From: Burkholderiaceae bacterium | Lineage (GTDB): Bacteria; Pseudomonadota; Gammaproteobacteria; Burkholderiales; Burkholderiaceae_C | Length of the DNA: 64,000 nucleotides | Reading direction: 5' to 3' | NCBI GenBank assembly: GCA_019751915.1 | Contig: JAIEMS010000031.1 | Span: forward strand, 1-64,000 | Shown here: piece after piece, positions 8,783-18,233 of the stretch | Numbering within the stretch: the stretch's first letter is position 1 | Layout: each line of letters begins with the position of its first letter | The notes under the pieces: generated by a model | Databases searched by the model: none | Told to the model about the DNA's origin: nothing | The model's input: the letters and a program-made list of their open reading frames with translations, nothing else | Position numbers and translations under genes: made by a program

Positions 8783-9642
8783 TGCAGCCGACCCAGCGCC
8801 CCAAACGGCACCCTGACCACGGAATTGCCCTGATTGCCGTGCTCTGGATCGTCGCTGCACTCAGTGTCATCGTCACGGGGGTGGTGCATTCGGTGCGCGC
8901 CGAGGTGCGTTTGGTGACTGCCGCGCGCCAGAGCATCGAAGCGGTAGCGTTGGGCGAAGCCGCCATCATGCTGGTATTGCAGGACATGGTTTCGCGCAAC
9001 GACCGGCCTGTCCGATGGAGTCGCACCGAGCTGGTTTACCAAGATCGTCCTGTGGTGGTCGAGCTGATGCCCCTGACGGGCCTGATCGACATCAACAATG
9101 CCCCCGAGCCTTTGCTGGCCCGCCTCTACGCAGTGGCAGGGGGGCTGGACGTGAAAGCAGCGACGGCATTGGCAGCAACCACCGTGCAGGTACGCAGCGA
9201 GCGCGATGGCCGGGGGCGTATGCAAGGCTTTGAGGCCACACAAGACTTGCTGCGCTTGCCGGGCATGGGTTATGACCTCTATGCTAGACTTTCAAGGCTT
9301 ATCACGGCAGAGTCGCAAGGCATGGGCCGGGTCAATGCCCAAGCTGCCCCTGAAGAGGTACTCGCCGTGCTTGCCGATGGCAATGCAGCCCAAGCCAGCG
9401 CTTTGGCCAACCGGCGCGCCAGCAGTGGCACCGATATAGATACCACGGCCCTTAACGGCGAATTCATTGGCAACACCCCTTCAACGCGCTACCGCCTTCA
9501 GGCGCAAGTGGTGCTGCCCGACGGTGCCTTGGTTTTTGTCTCTCGCAGCCTCGATTTGCGAGCCGACCCCCGCCTAGGACTGCCGTGGCGTATTTTTAAC
9601 GCAGAACACTGGATGCAAGCCCCGCCTGCAAAGGGCGTCTGA
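8779..9642 (+). CDS. gspK: Type II secretion minor pseudopilin GspK
   Basis: HGIALIAVLWIVAALSVIVTG leader and GspK-like LIDINNAPEPLLARL and VNAQAAPEEVLAVL motifs. Confidence 0.92.
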   Translation: MMQPTQRPKRHPDHGIALIAVLWIVAALSVIVTGVVHSVRAEVRLVTAARQSIEAVALGEAAIMLVLQDMVSRNDRPVRWSRTELVYQDRPVVVELMPLTGLIDINNAPEPLLARLYAVAGGLDVKAATALAATTVQVRSERDGRGRMQGFEATQDLLRLPGMGYDLYARLSRLITAESQGMGRVNAQAAPEEVLAVLADGNAAQASALANRRASSGTDIDTTALNGEFIGNTPSTRYRLQAQVVLPDGALVFVSRSLDLRADPRLGLPWRIFNAEHWMQAPPAKGV

Positions 9643-9654
9643 ACACAGACCACC

Positions 9655-10968
9655 ATGTCCCCAACTACATCTTCTTCACGTTTTTTCGGGGTGGATCTGC
9701 ACGCACTCTGGACTGAACTGCGCCGCCCTTGGCAGGATATGCACCAGTGGCCTGCACTGGCTTGGCTGACCCCTGATTTACCGGTGCGGGTGCTGCATGC
9801 CGATGGGCGCGAGGTTTGGTGGCTTGGTAGCCACCCTGCCCCCCTGAGCAAAGTGACTGGCGAGCGCTTTGAGGCCATTGAGCTGCCCGACGATATGCTG
9901 TTGCGCCGCAGTCTGAGCATGCCAGAGTTGCACGAAACGCAGGTGGCGCAGGCAGCGTTGCTGGATGTGCAAAGCGTCAGCCCGTTTGCATCCACAGACT
10001 TGGTTTGGGGCTATAGCACCCAAACCATGGCTTCTGGTGGCTTGCACGTTGATACGGTTTTTGCCTCGCGCAAGCAAGTTGCTGGCTACATCGAAACACA
10101 GAAACAGCGCCTGACTGCCGGTGCTGCCGCACCTGAGGTGTGGGCGTTGACACCCGGCGGCACCCCGCTGGTTTTGTCGGGTTGGGGCGAGGCCCGCCGC
10201 GCCCGCCGTGCTGCAGTACGGCGGCGCTGGGGTTACGCACTGCTGTGGGTCGCAGCAGGCATTGTCGGTGCCATTGCCATCACCCCGACAGCCCAACTGC
10301 GGTTGCGGGCGATTGAATCGGTCAATGCCTACACCGAGCTACACCTGCGCACCATGCCTTTGATGGCCGAACGCGAGGCCTTTGTGGGCATGAATGAAAA
10401 GCTCGAAGGACTGCGCGGCATGCTGGCCGAGCGGGCCGATCCGCTCCAGATCATCGAAATATTGACCCAAACCTTGCCCGACGATACTTCGCTGCAAACG
10501 CTGCAAGTGCAGGGTTTGAAGGTCAGCATCAATGGTTTGACGACCGATGCAGCGGCTTTGATTCAATTGCTCAGTGCCAAAGAAGGGTTCAAAGAAGTGC
10601 GTTCGCCCTCTGCCGCCGTTCGCAGCCCTGGTGCCACGGCAGACAACTTTAATATTGAGTTCCACCTCGATCCGGCGGTGTTGTCGATTGCGGCCTCTGC
10701 GCCAGCACCGGCTGCTGCCGTATCGGCTGCATTGCCAGATGCGCCCGCCTCTGTGCCAGAAGCACCGGCCAGCAGTGCCGCCCCGTTGGCGGCTGCTTCG
10801 GCCACCGCCCCAACTCCTGCACCGACTGCGGCACCCACTGCGGCCCCCACTGCGGCTGGTGCTTCTTCCGCTGCTGCGGCACCACCCGCTGCGCCTCGGC
10901 GCAAAAGCCCGTTTTCTTCGGGGCCTGATGACACTCCCGCACCTGCTGCGCGCAAGGCCGTGCCATGA
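9655..10968 (+). CDS. gspL: Type II secretion protein GspL
   Basis: Position between gspK and gspM; TM segment WGYALLWVAAGIVGAIAI; Ala/Pro-rich C-terminal tail. Confidence 0.85.
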   Translation: MSPTTSSSRFFGVDLHALWTELRRPWQDMHQWPALAWLTPDLPVRVLHADGREVWWLGSHPAPLSKVTGERFEAIELPDDMLLRRSLSMPELHETQVAQAALLDVQSVSPFASTDLVWGYSTQTMASGGLHVDTVFASRKQVAGYIETQKQRLTAGAAAPEVWALTPGGTPLVLSGWGEARRARRAAVRRRWGYALLWVAAGIVGAIAITPTAQLRLRAIESVNAYTELHLRTMPLMAEREAFVGMNEKLEGLRGMLAERADPLQIIEILTQTLPDDTSLQTLQVQGLKVSINGLTTDAAALIQLLSAKEGFKEVRSPSAAVRSPGATADNFNIEFHLDPAVLSIAASAPAPAAAVSAALPDAPASVPEAPASSAAPLAAASATAPTPAPTAAPTAAPTAAGASSAAAAPPAAPRRKSPFSSGPDDTPAPAARKAVP

Positions 10969-11522
10969 AACAGTATTTTCGCCGCGAAACTGCGGTTTTT
11001 TTGCTCACGCTGGCTGCGCTCGTGCTGCCCTTGGTGGGGGCCGGCATTTACTTCTACCAAAAGCACCAATGGGCGCAAAATCGCCTCGAAGAGCTTGAGC
11101 CGCGCTATGCCCGGTTGCTCGGGCTGGAGGCCAACCGCGACAACTTAGCCCAAGCGCGTGAGCGGGCACAGGTACTTTGGTCGCAATACGTCCATCCTGC
11201 CGACCAAGATGCCAACCAAACAGGTAATGCGGCTCAACAGCGTATTCGGAGTATTTTGACCAGCGCTGGCATGAGTATTGCCAGCAGCCAAGTGCTAGAG
11301 CCTAAAGATGCGAAAGAAGAAAAAGCTTTTGAGCGCATTCCTTTGTCGGTGCGTGCAGAAGGCGAAATGATTGCATTGCAGACAGCGCTGGCAGGTTTGG
11401 CTGAACAAACACCGGCCATCTTGATTGACACCATGTTGATTCAGGGGCAAGGTGCGCCGGTCAGGGGCGTGCAGCGCTTGGCGGTGCAGTTTAGTTTTAT
11501 CCTTTTGAGGGAGCGCCCATGA
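10965..11522 (+). CDS. gspM: Type II secretion protein GspM
   Basis: Short N-terminal TM then periplasmic domain; 4-bp overlap with gspL and next ORF. Confidence 0.82.
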   Translation: MKQYFRRETAVFLLTLAALVLPLVGAGIYFYQKHQWAQNRLEELEPRYARLLGLEANRDNLAQARERAQVLWSQYVHPADQDANQTGNAAQQRIRSILTSAGMSIASSQVLEPKDAKEEKAFERIPLSVRAEGEMIALQTALAGLAEQTPAILIDTMLIQGQGAPVRGVQRLAVQFSFILLRERP

Positions 11523-12181
11523 AGCGCCATGCCCTGACACTGCTGGCCCTGGTGAATACGGCCTTGGCTTTGGGGCTGACAGCCCTTTGGTTTGACCCCG
11601 ATGGCAGCTTGCGCAACGCCCATTGGCAAGCACCCGAACCGGTCAAGAGCGACTACCTGCAAATGTTGCCAAGATTGCCCGAGCGCACCAGCGTAGATAC
11701 CAGCCGCTTTTTGGTTTTGCTCGAGCGCCCATTGTTCTCGATGACCCGCCGTCCGCCGCCGCCACCGCCGCCGCCGGCACCACCAGCACCCCCACCGCCA
11801 GTCGATCATCTGGCCACGGCCAAGCTGTATGGCGCATTTGCTGGCGAAAATACCGGGGGCGTGATTCTGTACATTTTCGGCAAGAACCGCCGCCTGCGCT
11901 TGAACGAGACAGTCGATGGCTGGGTTTTGAAGTCCACTCAAGGGCGCAATGCGACGTTTACCCGCAACGGTGAGACGCGGGTGTTGCAACTTTCGCGCTC
12001 TGCCGTATCTACCTATTCGGGTCTGGCTGCACCGGTTCCGCCTCCTGCGCCACCAGCACCGCATGCACTGGAGCAGGCAGCGGCTCTGGCTGCCGCACCA
12101 CCACCACCTCACGCAGTGCCTCCACCACCACCGCCTGCCACTGCACAACCTGCACCGCGCCGGTCGCTTTTCGGCCCTTGA
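11519..12181 (+). CDS. Type II secretion GspC/GspN-like protein with polyproline linker
   Basis: N-terminal TM, RPLFSMTRRPPPPPPPPAP, then a GspC homology-region-like segment ATAKLYGAFAGENTGGVILYI..KNRRLRLNETVDGWVL; no PDZ domain. Confidence 0.75.
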   Translation: MKRHALTLLALVNTALALGLTALWFDPDGSLRNAHWQAPEPVKSDYLQMLPRLPERTSVDTSRFLVLLERPLFSMTRRPPPPPPPPAPPAPPPPVDHLATAKLYGAFAGENTGGVILYIFGKNRRLRLNETVDGWVLKSTQGRNATFTRNGETRVLQLSRSAVSTYSGLAAPVPPPAPPAPHALEQAAALAAAPPPPHAVPPPPPPATAQPAPRRSLFGP

Positions 12182-12224
12182 GCCTGCGGCCACTAGCCAC
12201 CCTGCCACCTATTGACCCGCCGCC

Positions 12225-14552
12225 ATGATCTCTTACCGATACGCACTTTCTGCTGTTGCGCTGGCTGTTTGCCAGCTCACGGCTGCACAAACCCCGTCCG
12301 ATGCCCCTGTGGTGCCTACCGCGCCTTTGTCGTCTGCGGTTTTGTTGACCACCACTGGCCCGGCAGCGGTTGCGCCTGTCTCTGGCAGTAGCAACATCAC
12401 TACCGCAACCCCCGATCCGGTCGCCACTGAGCCGCGCATTTTGCGTGGCACTGACCGTGTGATTGCCCCAGCCAAAGCCCCCTTGGGTTTTGATGGCCCG
12501 TCAGTGACCTTCAATTTTGAAGAGGCACCGGTGCCGGAGGTGGTGCGAACCATTTTGGGCGACGTGCTCAAGGTCGATTACGTGCTGCATCCGCCCCTGA
12601 GTGGCAGCGTCACTTTGTCCACGCGCATGCCAGTGGCACCCGATCAAGCGGCCTTTTTGCTCGAAAGTGCTTTGCAGGCCAACGGCTTGGCATTGGCACG
12701 TGATGCACGCGGTACCTACCATGTTGGGCGACCCGATCTGCTCAAGGGCATTGGTGCTGCGGTGCGCCAAACGGGTAATGGCCCGTTGCCACCGGGTTCT
12801 GGGGTGGTGATCGTGCCCCTGCAATACATCGGTGCAGGGGAGATGGCCGCTATTTTGCGTCCGCTGATGTCTGCTGAGGGTTTGGTTCGGGTCGATACCG
12901 TGCGCAACTTGCTGGTGCTGGCCGGTACACGCACCCAAGCCGAGGGCTGGCTCGATTTGGTCAATACCTTTGATGTCGATTTGCTCAAGGGGATGTCGGT
13001 CGGGGTCTTTCCGCTGAAGTATGCGTCTATCAAAGAGGTCGAGGCAGCGTTGCAATTGATGAGTGTCGGTGCCGGTGGTGCCGCCCTGCCCGCTCCAGCA
13101 CCGGCTGCTCCTGCTGCACCCGGTGCGAGCGCCGCACCCCGCGCCAGTGCTGCACTGAGCGAATCCAATCCCTTGTTTGGCGCTTTGCGGATCATGCCGA
13201 TTGAGCGCTTGAACAGCATTTTGGTAGTGACACCACGCGCCTCCTACCTTGACGAAGCACGCCGCTGGATTGAGCGCCTTGACCGCCCGAGCGACAACAG
13301 CGCCGAAGCACAGCTCTTTGTTTATCCGGTACAAAACGGCAATGCGCGCCATTTGGCCAGTGTTTTGGGCGGTATTTTTGGCGATGGCAAACAGGCACCT
13401 ACCGCCAACAACGGTGTGGCCCCGGGTTTAACCCCCGTCACCACGGCGACCAATTTTTTGGGTGGCAGCAACAATTCTGGTGGACTGGGCATCCGTGCGC
13501 CCGGTGCTACAGCACAAGCAGGTGCTGCCACCAACCGCACCACGCCTACCTCCACGCCGACCGTTGCTATGTTGGGCAACATCCGGGTGATGGCCGACGA
13601 AATCAACAATGCCGTGCTGGTGTGGGGCAGCCGTATGGAGTACGCCAAGATTGAAGCGACGCTCAAACGCCTTGATTTGCCACCCACACAGGTGCTCATC
13701 GAGGCCAGCATCATTGAAGTGACGCTGACCGATGAACTCAAATACGGCTTGCAATGGGCCTTTAACGATAGCAATACCAGCATTAACGGCACCAACTACA
13801 GCGGGCGCGGCACCCTGAGCAATACCGCCGGTGGCGTGCTGGGTGGGCAGGCGGCAGGGTTTTCTTACACCCTGCGCAATCCACTGGGGCAAGTGCGTGC
13901 GGTGCTCAATGCGTTGGCCGACAAATCGTTGGTCAAGGTGATTTCTAGCCCGTCGCTGATGGTGCTCGATAACCACACAGCAGCCATCAATGTCGGCAAC
14001 CAGCAGCCGGTCAAGTCCGGTGAGACCGTCAGTACCGAAGGCACGGTGCGCAGCACCAACATCCAATACAAAGACACGGGTGTCAATTTGACGGTCACGC
14101 CTTCGGTCAATGCGGGCAACATCGTCACCATGCAGGTCGATCAGACCGTAACCGATGTCGGTGCTGTCGATGAGGCCACCGGCCAGCGGGCCTTCTTGCA
14201 ACGCCAAATTGCCAGCAAGGTGGCGGTGCGTTCGGGCGAGTCGCTGGTGCTGGGCGGCTTGATTCGTGACAACCTGACCTCTGGAAAAGTAGGGGTGCCG
14301 GTGCTGCAAGATATTCCGGTGTTTGGGAACTTGTTTGGCACCAATACGACCAATGGCAACCGAACTGAGTTGCTGGTGGTGATTACCCCGCGTGTGGTGC
14401 GCTCCGACCAAGAAATGCGTGAAGTGGGGCGTGATCTGCGCGACCGTATGCGTGGTTTGCAAGATGTGCGTATTCAAGAGGTGGGCTACCGCTCCAGTGA
14501 GCCAGCCGCTGCGCTGTCATCGCCGCCGATTCAGTCATTCCAATCGCGTTAA
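12225..14552 (+). CDS. gspD: Type II secretion system secretin GspD
   Basis: Secretin N-domains and secretin core: TQVLIEASIIEVTLTDELKYGLQW, ..LGGLIRDNLTSGKVGVPVLQDIPVFGNLFGTNT..RTELLVVITPRVV. Confidence 0.97.
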   Translation: MISYRYALSAVALAVCQLTAAQTPSDAPVVPTAPLSSAVLLTTTGPAAVAPVSGSSNITTATPDPVATEPRILRGTDRVIAPAKAPLGFDGPSVTFNFEEAPVPEVVRTILGDVLKVDYVLHPPLSGSVTLSTRMPVAPDQAAFLLESALQANGLALARDARGTYHVGRPDLLKGIGAAVRQTGNGPLPPGSGVVIVPLQYIGAGEMAAILRPLMSAEGLVRVDTVRNLLVLAGTRTQAEGWLDLVNTFDVDLLKGMSVGVFPLKYASIKEVEAALQLMSVGAGGAALPAPAPAAPAAPGASAAPRASAALSESNPLFGALRIMPIERLNSILVVTPRASYLDEARRWIERLDRPSDNSAEAQLFVYPVQNGNARHLASVLGGIFGDGKQAPTANNGVAPGLTPVTTATNFLGGSNNSGGLGIRAPGATAQAGAATNRTTPTSTPTVAMLGNIRVMADEINNAVLVWGSRMEYAKIEATLKRLDLPPTQVLIEASIIEVTLTDELKYGLQWAFNDSNTSINGTNYSGRGTLSNTAGGVLGGQAAGFSYTLRNPLGQVRAVLNALADKSLVKVISSPSLMVLDNHTAAINVGNQQPVKSGETVSTEGTVRSTNIQYKDTGVNLTVTPSVNAGNIVTMQVDQTVTDVGAVDEATGQRAFLQRQIASKVAVRSGESLVLGGLIRDNLTSGKVGVPVLQDIPVFGNLFGTNTTNGNRTELLVVITPRVVRSDQEMREVGRDLRDRMRGLQDVRIQEVGYRSSEPAAALSSPPIQSFQSR

Positions 14553-14580
14553 AAATCTCAAATTCAAGGAGTTACAAACT

Positions 14581-15099
14581 ATGCCCCGTCGTACCCCCGC
14601 TCTGTTGCAAAGCCGTGGCCTGTTGGCCGTTACGATGCTGGCCGCTAGCGTATTGGCTGGCTGTGCTGCCACCACACCCGCTTCGGCACCTGTAGCAGCC
14701 CCTGTTGCTGCACCCGCCCCGGTCAGCGCCGTTGCCACTGGCTCTGCCGATGCCACGGTCACGGCCCCCAGCAAGGCCGAGGACACGCTGCGTATCCGTG
14801 CCCAAGAGCGCTGGGATTTGTTGTTGGCCGAAAAATACGAGAGCGCCTACGCCTACATCACGCCTGCTTACCGTGCTTTGCATACGGCCAAAGATTACAG
14901 CGGGCGTTTTGGTAACGGTGGCAAGTGGATGAGCACCAAGGTCCAAAGTGTCCAGTGCGCTACGCCCGAGCGTTGCACTGTGCAGGTGTTGGTAGAAACC
15001 TTGGTCGTGGCGCGTGGATTTAACGGCCCGATCAAGACCACAGTAACCGAAACTTGGCTGCAAGAAGACGGTCAATGGTGGTACCACCAAGCTTCTTAA
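14581..15099 (+). CDS. Putative lipoprotein downstream of gspD
   Basis: MPRRTPALLQSRGLLAVTMLAASVLAGCAAT lipobox (LAGC); ATG 14581 preceded by aaggag; NTF2-like C-terminus. Confidence 0.8.
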   Translation: MPRRTPALLQSRGLLAVTMLAASVLAGCAATTPASAPVAAPVAAPAPVSAVATGSADATVTAPSKAEDTLRIRAQERWDLLLAEKYESAYAYITPAYRALHTAKDYSGRFGNGGKWMSTKVQSVQCATPERCTVQVLVETLVVARGFNGPIKTTVTETWLQEDGQWWYHQAS

Positions 15100-15105
15100 G
15101 GTTTA

Positions 15106-15147
15106 ATTTTAGCCAAAAGCACTGCTTATGGTTTTAATAGCTAATTT
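15106..15147 (+). repeat. Dispersed degenerate element, copy H (end of LpxL-like gene)
   Basis: attttagccaaaagcactgcttatggttttaatagctaattt; weaker match. Confidence 0.4.
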
Positions 15148-16060
15148 GCCCCGTCTCAGTGGGTGGAGTCGGGGCAAAAAAGCGGGGTGCCTCGCCCCAA
15201 AAATGCCAAGCGGCGCTGTCTTCACGCAGGGCCGCTTCTAACAGGTCAAACACGGCTTTGACCAATCCGTCTAAGTCTTCCCAAATGCCCAATTGCACCA
15301 AGCGTAAAAAACGCTCTCCGGTTTGCATGTCCAATCCAGTGACATACACCGTGACGGGCACTTTGTAATCGACTGCCAAACGCAGCAGGCCCTTGGGTAC
15401 GCGTGCAGGCATACCCAGCAACTGCACTGGCACGCTGGCACTGACCTGGTCTGATGGCACATCAATGGCCGCTATCACCTGCTCTTTGCGCCGCAGGGCT
15501 TGGATCACGGGCCGCAAGCTGCCTGACACCTCCAGCGGTGCGCGCCCTAAAGCTTTGCCGACGCTGCCGGTGCGCGCTCGTACATACCAGTGCAATACCG
15601 TGCGCCCTGCAAACGGCGTTCCCTCCATCGCAGCCACCAACGCATGGCCCTGCATGGCGCTGGCACTGGCGTGGCGCAATCCCCACATCCCAGCGCCCCA
15701 ATGAAAGGTGCAAAAAATACCCGCTTCTTGTGGATTGGGCCATTGGCCCTGCACCGTCAGGTGTCGGCCCATCCAGCTGTTGGAGCGCGTGGCGGCCAGA
15801 TAGTGGTCCGCGTGATCGACCAGCGTGACCAAGCGCCGGGTGGACTCCCACTGCACTGCATCGGTGACTTGGCCGCGCTGCTGTGCTTGTGCCAGCGCGT
15901 GGGCGCAGGCCGCACCGTACAGCCAGCGCACCCGTGCCAACCGTTTAAAAATCGCAAAACACCAAGGCCACGGTAACACCGCAGCCAAACCGGGCACCAG
16001 CACCAGTTCGATCAAGTCGCGGGCCTCGGTACGCCAGCGTTGGGGCAACCATTGCCACAT
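15134..16060 (-). CDS. LpxL/HtrB-like lysophospholipid acyltransferase family protein
   Basis: Overall LpxL-type organisation (N-terminal hydrophobic region, FCTFHWGAGMWGLRHAS, AIDVPSD, RVPKGLLRLAVDYKVPVTVYV). Confidence 0.7.
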   Translation of the reverse strand: MWQWLPQRWRTEARDLIELVLVPGLAAVLPWPWCFAIFKRLARVRWLYGAACAHALAQAQQRGQVTDAVQWESTRRLVTLVDHADHYLAATRSNSWMGRHLTVQGQWPNPQEAGIFCTFHWGAGMWGLRHASASAMQGHALVAAMEGTPFAGRTVLHWYVRARTGSVGKALGRAPLEVSGSLRPVIQALRRKEQVIAAIDVPSDQVSASVPVQLLGMPARVPKGLLRLAVDYKVPVTVYVTGLDMQTGERFLRLVQLGIWEDLDGLVKAVFDLLEAALREDSAAWHFWGEAPRFFAPTPPTETGQISY

Positions 16061-16064
16061 CGGT

Positions 16065-17312
16065 TTAGCTCCAAACGTGGGGCAAGCGCACTAGCCCCGG
16101 CATAGACAAGGAGTAGACATGACGGAAACTCGTATGGTGAAGCCATTCTTCATACACCACCAAACCTTTGGCATCAAACAAATAGGCGCTCACCACATAT
16201 TCTCCCGAATGCAGGGGCAAGTTGGTAAATCGCAATTGCGCTTGCCATACGTCATTACCCAAGTGTGTCGGTATAACGCCATCATTGTGCGTAGTTACAG
16301 ACGTAATACCGACTCCGTGGGCTTGTTCTAACATCACGCCGATGCTGGGTTGCTCGCCACTCGGCATATGTACACGGACTGTGATGACTAAATCAGCCGC
16401 TTGTAACAACGGTGGTGTAGCGGTATCTAAGTTGTCAAGTGTCAAAGATTCAATACGTGCTGCGCGGCGATGTGGTGGTGGGGCTGACTGTGCAATCGCG
16501 GTATGGGGATCGACCTCGGTGCTGGTGGTCGATAGCACCTTATCGCCCAGCTCTTGGGCGCGCACATGAACTTCATAGGCCGCCAGCACCTCGGGCGTGG
16601 GGCCGTAGGCCTGCACTTGACCGCCTTTGAGCCACAAGGTGGTGTCGCACAACTGTTGAACGTGGTACAGACTGTGCGAACAAAACAAAATGGTGCAACC
16701 GTGGTTGCGAAACGATTCAATGCGCTCGACGCATTTTTTTTGAAAGTGCTGGTCGCCCACGGCCAGCGCCTCATCGATGATGAGCAATTGCGGCTCGACC
16801 GCCGTGACCAAGGCAAAGGCCAAGCGCACCGTCATGCCCGAAGAATAGGTCTTGACGGGGCGGTCAATGGCTTCGCCCAGCTCGGAAAACGCAATGATTT
16901 CTGGCTCCAGACGGGCCATGTCTGCCGCTGAAATACCAATCAGACTGCCGCCAAAATACAGATTCTGCCGCCCGGTAAAGTCGGGGTGAAAGCCCGCGCC
17001 TAGTTCCAAAATGGCCGTTACCCGGCCCGAGCGGGTGATGCTGCCGGTCGATGGCTGCAACGTGCCCGCTAACAGTTTGAGCAGCGAGCTTTTGCCCGCG
17101 CCGTTATCACCAATCACGCCCAAACACTGGCCGCGCTGCAAGGTAAACGAGACACCACGCAGCGCCCAGTGGCTGCGGTGGTAACTCCGACCCGTGACCA
17201 GTGCCTTGAGCCGCTGGCGTGGCGAGGCGTACAAGCGGTACTCCTTGCCCAGATTGGTGACATCCAGAGTCAAGGGCAGGCTATCTGGCGGCATAGCGGC
17301 ATCTTTTTGCAT
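16065..17312 (-). CDS. Polysaccharide ABC transporter ATP-binding protein (Wzt type) with C-terminal extension
   Basis: Walker A GDNGAGKSSLLKLL, LELGAGFHPDFTGRQNLYFGGSLIG, YSSGMTVRLAFA, LLIIDEALAVGDQHFQKKC; Wzt-like C-terminal domain. Start reassigned from 17348 to 17312, internal to a repeat element. Confidence 0.9.
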   Translation of the reverse strand: MQKDAAMPPDSLPLTLDVTNLGKEYRLYASPRQRLKALVTGRSYHRSHWALRGVSFTLQRGQCLGVIGDNGAGKSSLLKLLAGTLQPSTGSITRSGRVTAILELGAGFHPDFTGRQNLYFGGSLIGISAADMARLEPEIIAFSELGEAIDRPVKTYSSGMTVRLAFALVTAVEPQLLIIDEALAVGDQHFQKKCVERIESFRNHGCTILFCSHSLYHVQQLCDTTLWLKGGQVQAYGPTPEVLAAYEVHVRAQELGDKVLSTTSTEVDPHTAIAQSAPPPHRRAARIESLTLDNLDTATPPLLQAADLVITVRVHMPSGEQPSIGVMLEQAHGVGITSVTTHNDGVIPTHLGNDVWQAQLRFTNLPLHSGEYVVSAYLFDAKGLVVYEEWLHHTSFRHVYSLSMPGLVRLPHVWS

Positions 17313-17366
17313 CAAATTGGCCCCTGGCCCTTGTCTACCAAGTGCCAATAGCTATTATTTTTATAG
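17313..17366 (+). repeat. Dispersed degenerate element, copy F (wzm-wzt intergenic)
   Basis: caaattggcccctggcccttgtctaccaagtgccaatagctattatttttatag. Confidence 0.7.
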
Positions 17367-17379
17367 TGTTGGTAGCGCC

Positions 17380-18180
17380 TCAAAGCCAGTCAATCAGCTG
17401 ATCGCGGCTGCGGCGCAGTACCAAATCGAGCAACGCCGCACCCAGCAGCAGCCAAATAACCGCTGCCGCCCATACCGGCCAATCGGGCCAAGCGCCTTGC
17501 AGCAGTACCGATTGGTAGCCACTGACCCAAGCCGTCATCGGGTTGAGCCACAACACCCAGCGCCAATCGGCTGGGAACATCTGCATCGGAAACAGTACTG
17601 GTGACAAGAAAATGCCAATCGACAACGCAAAGCCGATGATCTGCACCGTATCGCGCAGTGCCGCAGCCAGTACCGCCAGCGCAGCACCCCAGAGCGTACA
17701 CAGCAGCCATTGCAAAACCAGCAGCGCTGGCAAGGCCAGCAAGGCCGCAGAAAAATGGTGCTGCCCGGCATAAGTGACGACCAGCAGCAGCAACAACGGT
17801 GCATAAACCACACCACTGGCCAGCACGGCACGGGCTGGAAACAGCATAGGTGGCAGTGCATTTTTTTGCAGAACCCCACCTGCATCGACCAAACTCGACA
17901 TGGCCCTCGTGACGGCATCGCAAAATGCCATCCACGGCAACATACCGACGATCAGGTAAGCACCAACGGCACGGGTCGGGGCTCCATCACCCAAGCGCAT
18001 GGCAAACACCACATCAAACACCAAATAGTAGGCGGCGATGGTCAGCAACGGCTGCACATAGGCCCACGCTACGCCCAAAGCAGTGCCGGCGTAGCGCGCA
18101 GCAATTTCGCGGCGGGTTAAAACCCAGCACAAGGCCCGCGCACGCCACAGGGCGGCGGCTTCAGCAGTGAGTGCACTCAT
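17380..18180 (-). CDS. Polysaccharide ABC transporter permease (Wzm type)
   Basis: ABC-2 permease: LTRREIAARYAGTALGVAWAYVQPLLTIAAYYLVFDVVF.. ; probable ATG at 18180 (MSALTAEA) rather than 18204. Confidence 0.88.
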   Translation of the reverse strand: MSALTAEAAALWRARALCWVLTRREIAARYAGTALGVAWAYVQPLLTIAAYYLVFDVVFAMRLGDGAPTRAVGAYLIVGMLPWMAFCDAVTRAMSSLVDAGGVLQKNALPPMLFPARAVLASGVVYAPLLLLLVVTYAGQHHFSAALLALPALLVLQWLLCTLWGAALAVLAAALRDTVQIIGFALSIGIFLSPVLFPMQMFPADWRWVLWLNPMTAWVSGYQSVLLQGAWPDWPVWAAAVIWLLLGAALLDLVLRRSRDQLIDWL

Positions 18181-18233
18181 GAAAAAGGGTAGCAACGGCA
18201 CCATGGTAGGAACCCATGGTGCTAAAAGCGAGG

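Noticed and set aside
11750-11815. Microsatellite-like ccgccgccgcc tract as a phase-variable repeat
   Set aside because: Encodes the polyproline linker with mixed codons; in-frame triplet changes would not switch the gene off.
13428-14477. 349-aa minus-strand ORF opposite gspD
   Set aside because: Shadow ORF; no family features.
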